From positions 1 to 64,000 of the forward strand of contig NZ_JASBRE010000002.1 of the NCBI RefSeq assembly GCF_029960815.1: a stretch of DNA of 64,000 nt, given 5' to 3'. Under the pieces are notes generated by a model that was not told the DNA's origin, ran no database searches, and worked only from the letters and a program-made list of their open reading frames with translations. Position 1 is the first letter of the stretch, and each line of letters opens with the position of its first letter. Shown here one piece after another: positions 61,401 to 64,000 of this stretch. The translations under genes and the position numbers were made by a program. Source of the stretch: Pseudomonas sp. AL03 (GTDB taxonomy: Bacteria; Pseudomonadota; Gammaproteobacteria; Pseudomonadales; Pseudomonadaceae).

Positions 61401-61432
61401 GGGCGGCGGATGAACGGGTCGGTAAAAGCCAT
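58406..61432 (-). CDS. RND multidrug efflux permease
   Basis: A 1008-residue HAE1-type resistance-nodulation-division transporter with 12 membrane helices and two large periplasmic loops. The proton-relay motif GLVVDDAIVVVENIHRH lies in TM4 near residue 405. It starts MAFTDPFIRRPVLATVV, as many MexF/MdtB-like pumps do. The membrane fusion gene is directly upstream with a 12-base gap. No outer membrane channel gene follows in the window, so it likely uses a TolC/OprM-type channel elsewhere. Substrates unknown. Confidence 0.95.
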   Translation of the reverse strand: MAFTDPFIRRPVLATVVSLLIVLLGFQAWSKLPLRQYPQMENALITVTTAYPGANAETIQGYITQPMQQSLASAEGIDYMTSVSRQNFSVISIYARIGANSDRLFTELLAKANEVKNQLPQDAEDPVLSKEAADASALMYISFFSKELSNPQITDYLSRVIQPKLATLPGMAEAEILGNQVFAMRLWLDPVKLAGFGLSASDVTDAVRKYNFLSAAGEVKGEYVVTSINANTELKSAEAFAAIPLKVEGDSRVLLSDVARVEMGAENYDSISSFGGTPSVYIGIKATPGANPLDVIREVRKIMPSLEAQLPPNLKGEIAYDATLFIQASIDEVVKTLFEAVLIVIVVVFLFLGALRSVVIPVVTIPLSMIGVMFFMQMMGYSINLLTLLAMVLAIGLVVDDAIVVVENIHRHIEEGKTPLDAAIEGAREIAMPVVSMTITLAAVYAPIGFLTGLTGALFKEFALTLAGAVVISGIVALTLSPMMCAFLLRHDENPSGLAHRLDLIFEGLKRRYQSMLHATLNTRPVVLVFAVIVLCLIPVLLKFTKSELAPDEDQGIIFMIANAPQPANLDYLSTYTDEFVTIFKTFPEYYSSFQINGFNGVQSGIGGFLLKPWNERSRTQMEILPEVQRKLESISGLQIFGFNLPSLPGTGEGLPFQFVISSANDYESLLQVADRVKKRAMESGKFAFVDLDLAFDKPEVVVDIDRAKAAQMGVSMQDLGGTLATLLGEAEINRFTIEGRSYKVIAQVERPFRDNPDWLNNYYVKNTQGELLALSTLITVTDRARPRQLNQFQQLNSGILSGVPLVSMGEAIDTVRQIAREEAPVGYAFDYAGASRQYVQEGSALWVTFALALAIIFLVLAAQFESFRDPLVILVTVPLSICGALIPLFLGWSSMNIYTQVGLVTLIGLISKHGILIVEFANQLRRDKGLTPREAVEEAAAIRLRPVLMTTAAMVFGMVPLIIATGAGAVSRFDIGTVIATGMSIGTLFTLFVLPCVYTVLAKPDKP

Positions 61433-61444
61433 GGGGATTCCTTG

Positions 61445-62593
61445 TCAGTCAACGCGAGGCTGACTGCGCTTCTCGGCTAGTGTCTTGTCGTCGCTGATCG
61501 CGATATGTGCGCCGTTGTCCAGTTTGATCTGGCCGGCCGTGACCACTTTTTCACCGTTCTGCACGCCCTTTGTGATCATCACCACACCGTCGCGGCGCTC
61601 GCCGGTTTCAATGAAACGCCGTTCGGCGATCAGAATCGGCTCGCCCTTATCGTCCTTTTCGACGCTGCCGTCTTCGGCTTTTTTCTGCGCGACGACATAC
61701 AGCGAATTGCCGTACAGCGTGTAGGTGATCGCGCTTTCCGGCACGACGATGCGCGGCTGCGGGTCGGGCAACAATATTTGCAGGCTGGCGAACATCCCCG
61801 GCAACAGTTTGCCGTCGGGGTTGGCCAGGGTCGCGCGGACCTGGACGTTGCGTGTGCTGTTTTCAACTTTCGGGTTGATTGCACTGAGGGTCCCGGGGAA
61901 GTTCTGCGCCGGGTAGGCCGAGACAATGATCTGCACCGATTGGCCGATCGCGATCTTCGGCACCGACTGCTCGGGCACGAAGAAGTCGACGTAGAGGCTG
62001 CTGAGGTCTTGCAGGGTGGCGATCATGGTGCCGCTGGCCACGTAGTCACCGACGTCCACCTGACGAATGCCGATGGTTCCGCTGAACGGCGCGACGATGC
62101 GTTTTTTCTCGAGCGAAGCCTTGAGCTGATTGACCGTGGCCTTGTTCTTTTTGAACACCGCCGAGAGTCGGTCGAACTCGCCTTTGGAAATCGCCTGGCT
62201 GCCCACGAGCTGGCTGCCACGGTTGTAATCCACTTGGGCCAGTCCGAGGTCGGCGAGGGCGGTTTCCAGCAGGGCGGTTTCCACGGCGCTATCGAGTTGG
62301 ACGATCGGCTGACCGGCCTTGACCTTCTGCCCCGACTGGAACTGCACATCGGTGACGGTGCCGGCGATCTCCAGGCTCAGGTCGACGCCTTGCAGCGCCT
62401 TGAGGGTGCCGACGGTCGGCAGGCGGGCTTGCCACGGCCGTTCGGTGGCGGTGGCCACGGCGACACTGATCGGCGGTTTCGGCGCAGCAAAGCCCTGAAT
62501 CATCGTGTAGATGGAAAAGGCTTTGTAACCGGCCAGGACCAGTACGATCAGCAGAACAACACCCAACATGATCAGCATGCGGCGACGCAGCAT
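61445..62593 (-). CDS. RND membrane fusion (periplasmic adaptor) protein
   Basis: A 382-residue adaptor of the MexE/AcrA family. An N-terminal helix (MLIMLGVVLLIVLVLAGYK) anchors it to the membrane. The lipoyl/barrel-sandwich halves (VQFQSGQKVKAGQPIVQLDS and RIVAPFSGTIGIRQVDVGDY) and a short coiled-coil hairpin lie between residues 90 and 190. It bridges the RND pump and the outer channel. The ATG at 62593 is preferred over the earlier GTG/ATG codons in frame. Confidence 0.93.
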   Translation of the reverse strand: MLRRRMLIMLGVVLLIVLVLAGYKAFSIYTMIQGFAAPKPPISVAVATATERPWQARLPTVGTLKALQGVDLSLEIAGTVTDVQFQSGQKVKAGQPIVQLDSAVETALLETALADLGLAQVDYNRGSQLVGSQAISKGEFDRLSAVFKKNKATVNQLKASLEKKRIVAPFSGTIGIRQVDVGDYVASGTMIATLQDLSSLYVDFFVPEQSVPKIAIGQSVQIIVSAYPAQNFPGTLSAINPKVENSTRNVQVRATLANPDGKLLPGMFASLQILLPDPQPRIVVPESAITYTLYGNSLYVVAQKKAEDGSVEKDDKGEPILIAERRFIETGERRDGVVMITKGVQNGEKVVTAGQIKLDNGAHIAISDDKTLAEKRSQPRVD

Positions 62594-62698
62594 ATTTCCA
62601 CTTCCTTGGAGAAAATCAGGTGAGACAGTCGGGCACATTACTCCGAGTGGGAGGTTGATTCCAACTGGCAGAACTTACAGGTGGGCGTCACCCCGACC

Positions 62699-62831
62699 TG
62701 TAGCAGCTGGCGCAGCCTGCGTTCGGCGGCGAAGCCGTCGTAAATCCATGCAACGTGGTTTGTCTGACACACCGCGTCGTCGGATCTCACGACGGCTTCG
62801 CCGCCGAACGCAGGCTTCGCCAGCTGCTACA
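62699..62831. repeat. Long composite inverted repeat (copy 2)
   Basis: Outer TGTAGCAGCTGGCG / CGCCAGCTGCTACA and inner CTGCGTTCGGCGGCGAAGCC / GGCTTCGCCGCCGAACGCAG arms. Same element as 47584-47714, with different spacer sequence. Confidence 0.9.
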
Positions 62832-62842
62832 AAGAACCGTGT

Positions 62843-63955
62843 TTAGATGAGGTGGAGGTGGTTGTCCCAGAGCCCTGCGGGCAGCTCCAGTGGTTTTGCT
62901 ACAAGATCTGTCTGGCGGCAATCGTAGTACCGGCATCGCCCCTGTCCCGAGGTCACGACAAAGCCATCGGCTACCGCGCCGACCCCGGCGCAATCGGGAA
63001 GCGGCGCGTCCAGGCGCACGTCACCGCTGTCCAGGTCCCAGATGAAAAAGCGATTGCCCCGTGGCGCGGTCAACGCGACCAGGCGCAGTTCGCTGTGCAC
63101 CGCGACGCTGGCGGTGTAATGCCCCATGGCCTGCAACTGATGCTCAGGCACCGGGAAGGCCACGAACGGCTGGCCGGGCCGCTTGATCGCCAGCAGCTGC
63201 GAAGGCTCGTGAGACGGTCCCATGAACTGCTGGCCGGCGACGATGGTGCCGTCGCTGGCAATCCCCAAATGACGCACGCTGTTCATCTGCTGGGCGAGGG
63301 TTTCCTTGCTCAGCAGGGTGCCGTCGCGTTGCATCAGGACCAGGCTCGGTTCCATGGCGTTGAGGTTCATCTCGACGCGGCTTTCGGCCTCGGTGCGAAT
63401 GCCGCCGTTGGCGACCACCAGCGTTTCACCATTGGGCATCCACGACACCTGATGCGGGCCGACGCCGTGGGTGGGGATCTCGCCGCTGTGGATAAGTCGC
63501 TCGCCTTCGAACTTATACACACCCAGCAAGCCACGACCCGGATCAGAGGTGTCGTTCTCGGTGGCGTACAGCCAGTCGCCGCTCTTGTGAATCACCGCGT
63601 GACCGTAGAAGTGCCGGTTCGGCCGTGAGATCACGGTTTGCAGCAGCGTGCCGTCGCGCAGGTCGATCAGGTAACTCTCGGTCCCAGGACGACGGGCGAC
63701 GAACAGCGCAATCGGCAGCGTCGGGTGGTTGATGATGTCGTGACAACGCTGGCCGACCTGGGTGGCAAACACCCGGGTGCCGTCCAGCCGATACCCAACG
63801 GCATAATGTTTGCCGTCGGTATCGTCCCGCGCCGAGAGCAGCAGCGGGCTTTTGTCCTTCTGCTTGAACAGCGTCCAGCCGCCGAGTGTCACCGCACCCA
63901 GCAGCAAACTACCTAACGTCAGAGCCTGGCGTCGCAGCATGGAACTTGCCCTCAT
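62843..63955 (-). CDS. DUF1513 domain-containing exported protein
   Basis: A 370-residue protein. It begins MRASSMLRRQALTLGSLLLG with a Tat-like twin-Arg followed by a hydrophobic core, so it is probably exported folded. The rest matches DUF1513, a seven-bladed beta-propeller-like domain (LIDLRDGTLLQTVISRPNRHF, HQVSWMPNGETLVVANGGI). Such genes follow imelysin and di-haem peroxidase-like genes in iron-linked operons. The start overlaps the stop of the gene before it (TGATG). Confidence 0.85.
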   Translation of the reverse strand: MRASSMLRRQALTLGSLLLGAVTLGGWTLFKQKDKSPLLLSARDDTDGKHYAVGYRLDGTRVFATQVGQRCHDIINHPTLPIALFVARRPGTESYLIDLRDGTLLQTVISRPNRHFYGHAVIHKSGDWLYATENDTSDPGRGLLGVYKFEGERLIHSGEIPTHGVGPHQVSWMPNGETLVVANGGIRTEAESRVEMNLNAMEPSLVLMQRDGTLLSKETLAQQMNSVRHLGIASDGTIVAGQQFMGPSHEPSQLLAIKRPGQPFVAFPVPEHQLQAMGHYTASVAVHSELRLVALTAPRGNRFFIWDLDSGDVRLDAPLPDCAGVGAVADGFVVTSGQGRCRYYDCRQTDLVAKPLELPAGLWDNHLHLI

Positions 63956-64000
63956 CAGTCACCGTCGTTGGCGTTGAAGCCCAGTTGGATGCCCAGCGCC
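63955..64000 (-). CDS. C-terminus of imelysin-like iron-regulated protein (partial)
   Basis: Only the last 14 codons and the stop lie in the window (ALGIQLGFNANDGD). The GFNxxDGD ending is typical of imelysin-like (IrpA-type) periplasmic proteins, which commonly precede DUF1513 genes. The TGA overlaps the ATG of the DUF1513 gene. The reading is short, so identity rests on the ending plus context. Confidence 0.6.
   Translation of the reverse strand, partial: ALGIQLGFNANDGD

Noticed and set aside
59624..61480. 618-codon open frame opposite the RND permease
   Set aside because: His/Gln/Arg-rich mirror frame; the RND gene explains the sequence.

Overview
The window is a contiguous piece of a gamma-proteobacterial chromosome that I assign to the Pseudomonas fluorescens/putida lineage. 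The evidence is gene order plus characteristic repeats. The block argF - ABC ATPase ... grxD - bfr - bfd - peroxiredoxin - rnt - pyrC - motY - argG matches the order remembered from P. aeruginosa PA3538-PA3525, and nth - rnf - metG - mrp matches PA3495-PA3481. The aatJQMP-aauSR and colRS-orf222-wapQ loci match P. putida and P. fluorescens. Many short palindromic REP-type elements of the kinds common in P. fluorescens genomes lie between genes. No rRNA, tRNA, CRISPR array, intact insertion sequence or prophage was seen.

Layout. 1-5.3 kb: metR/metE divergent pair (cobalamin-independent methionine synthase and its activator), a secreted alpha/beta hydrolase and a DsbA-family oxidoreductase. 5.4-7.0 kb: two overlapping lipoprotein genes of unknown function. 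7.07-9.71 kb: a wrecked type VI secretion 'vgrG island' (vgrG remnant, DUF4123 adaptor, small Cys-rich lipoprotein that may be an immunity protein, class 3 lipase effector), every member broken by stops, frameshifts or deletion. 10.0-17.0 kb: glpM-like membrane protein and the acidic amino acid system aauR-aauS-aatP-aatM-aatQ-aatJ, with a sigma-54 promoter and two AauR-type operators upstream. 17.3-20.0 kb: an MFS exporter with an NTF2-like small protein and a divergent LysR regulator. 20.1-25.2 kb: glycerol regulon glpD-glpR-glpK-glpF. 25.6-32.4 kb: ybaK, a phzF-like gene, an FbpC-like ABC ATPase with argF, a stand-alone molybdopterin oxidoreductase and grxD. 32.5-38.6 kb: bacterioferritin/ferredoxin iron store, 2-Cys peroxiredoxin, rnt-pyrC, motY and argG. 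38.6-39.9 kb: an AT-rich islet with one orphan membrane protein. 39.9-45.3 kb: an orphan NarL-type response regulator, a short PA3496-like gene, nth and an unusual rnf/rsx operon (E, G, D, B, A, without rnfC). 45.4-53.4 kb: metG, mrp, an SDR, a HugZ-like protein, fxsA and groESL. 53.5-58.2 kb: PAP2 phosphatase, colRS, a methyltransferase, a WapQ-like LPS kinase and a tiny secreted protein. 58.4-62.6 kb: an RND efflux pump and its adaptor. 62.8-64.0 kb: a DUF1513 protein and the tail of an imelysin-like gene.

The most unusual signals are (i) the rnf operon that lacks rnfC, while its RnfB lacks the N-terminal membrane anchor and carries a long RnfC-like repeat tail; (ii) the fully decayed T6SS lipase/immunity island; and (iii) a dense set of readable regulatory sites: sigma-54 and AauR at aatJ, tandem ArgR boxes at argG and argF, FliA at motY, a ColR box at the methyltransferase/wapQ operon, sigma-32 at groES, a Fur box at bfd and GlpR-like sites around glp. 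I did not find a clear new multi-gene defence or biosynthetic system. Most of the window is core Pseudomonas chromosome.
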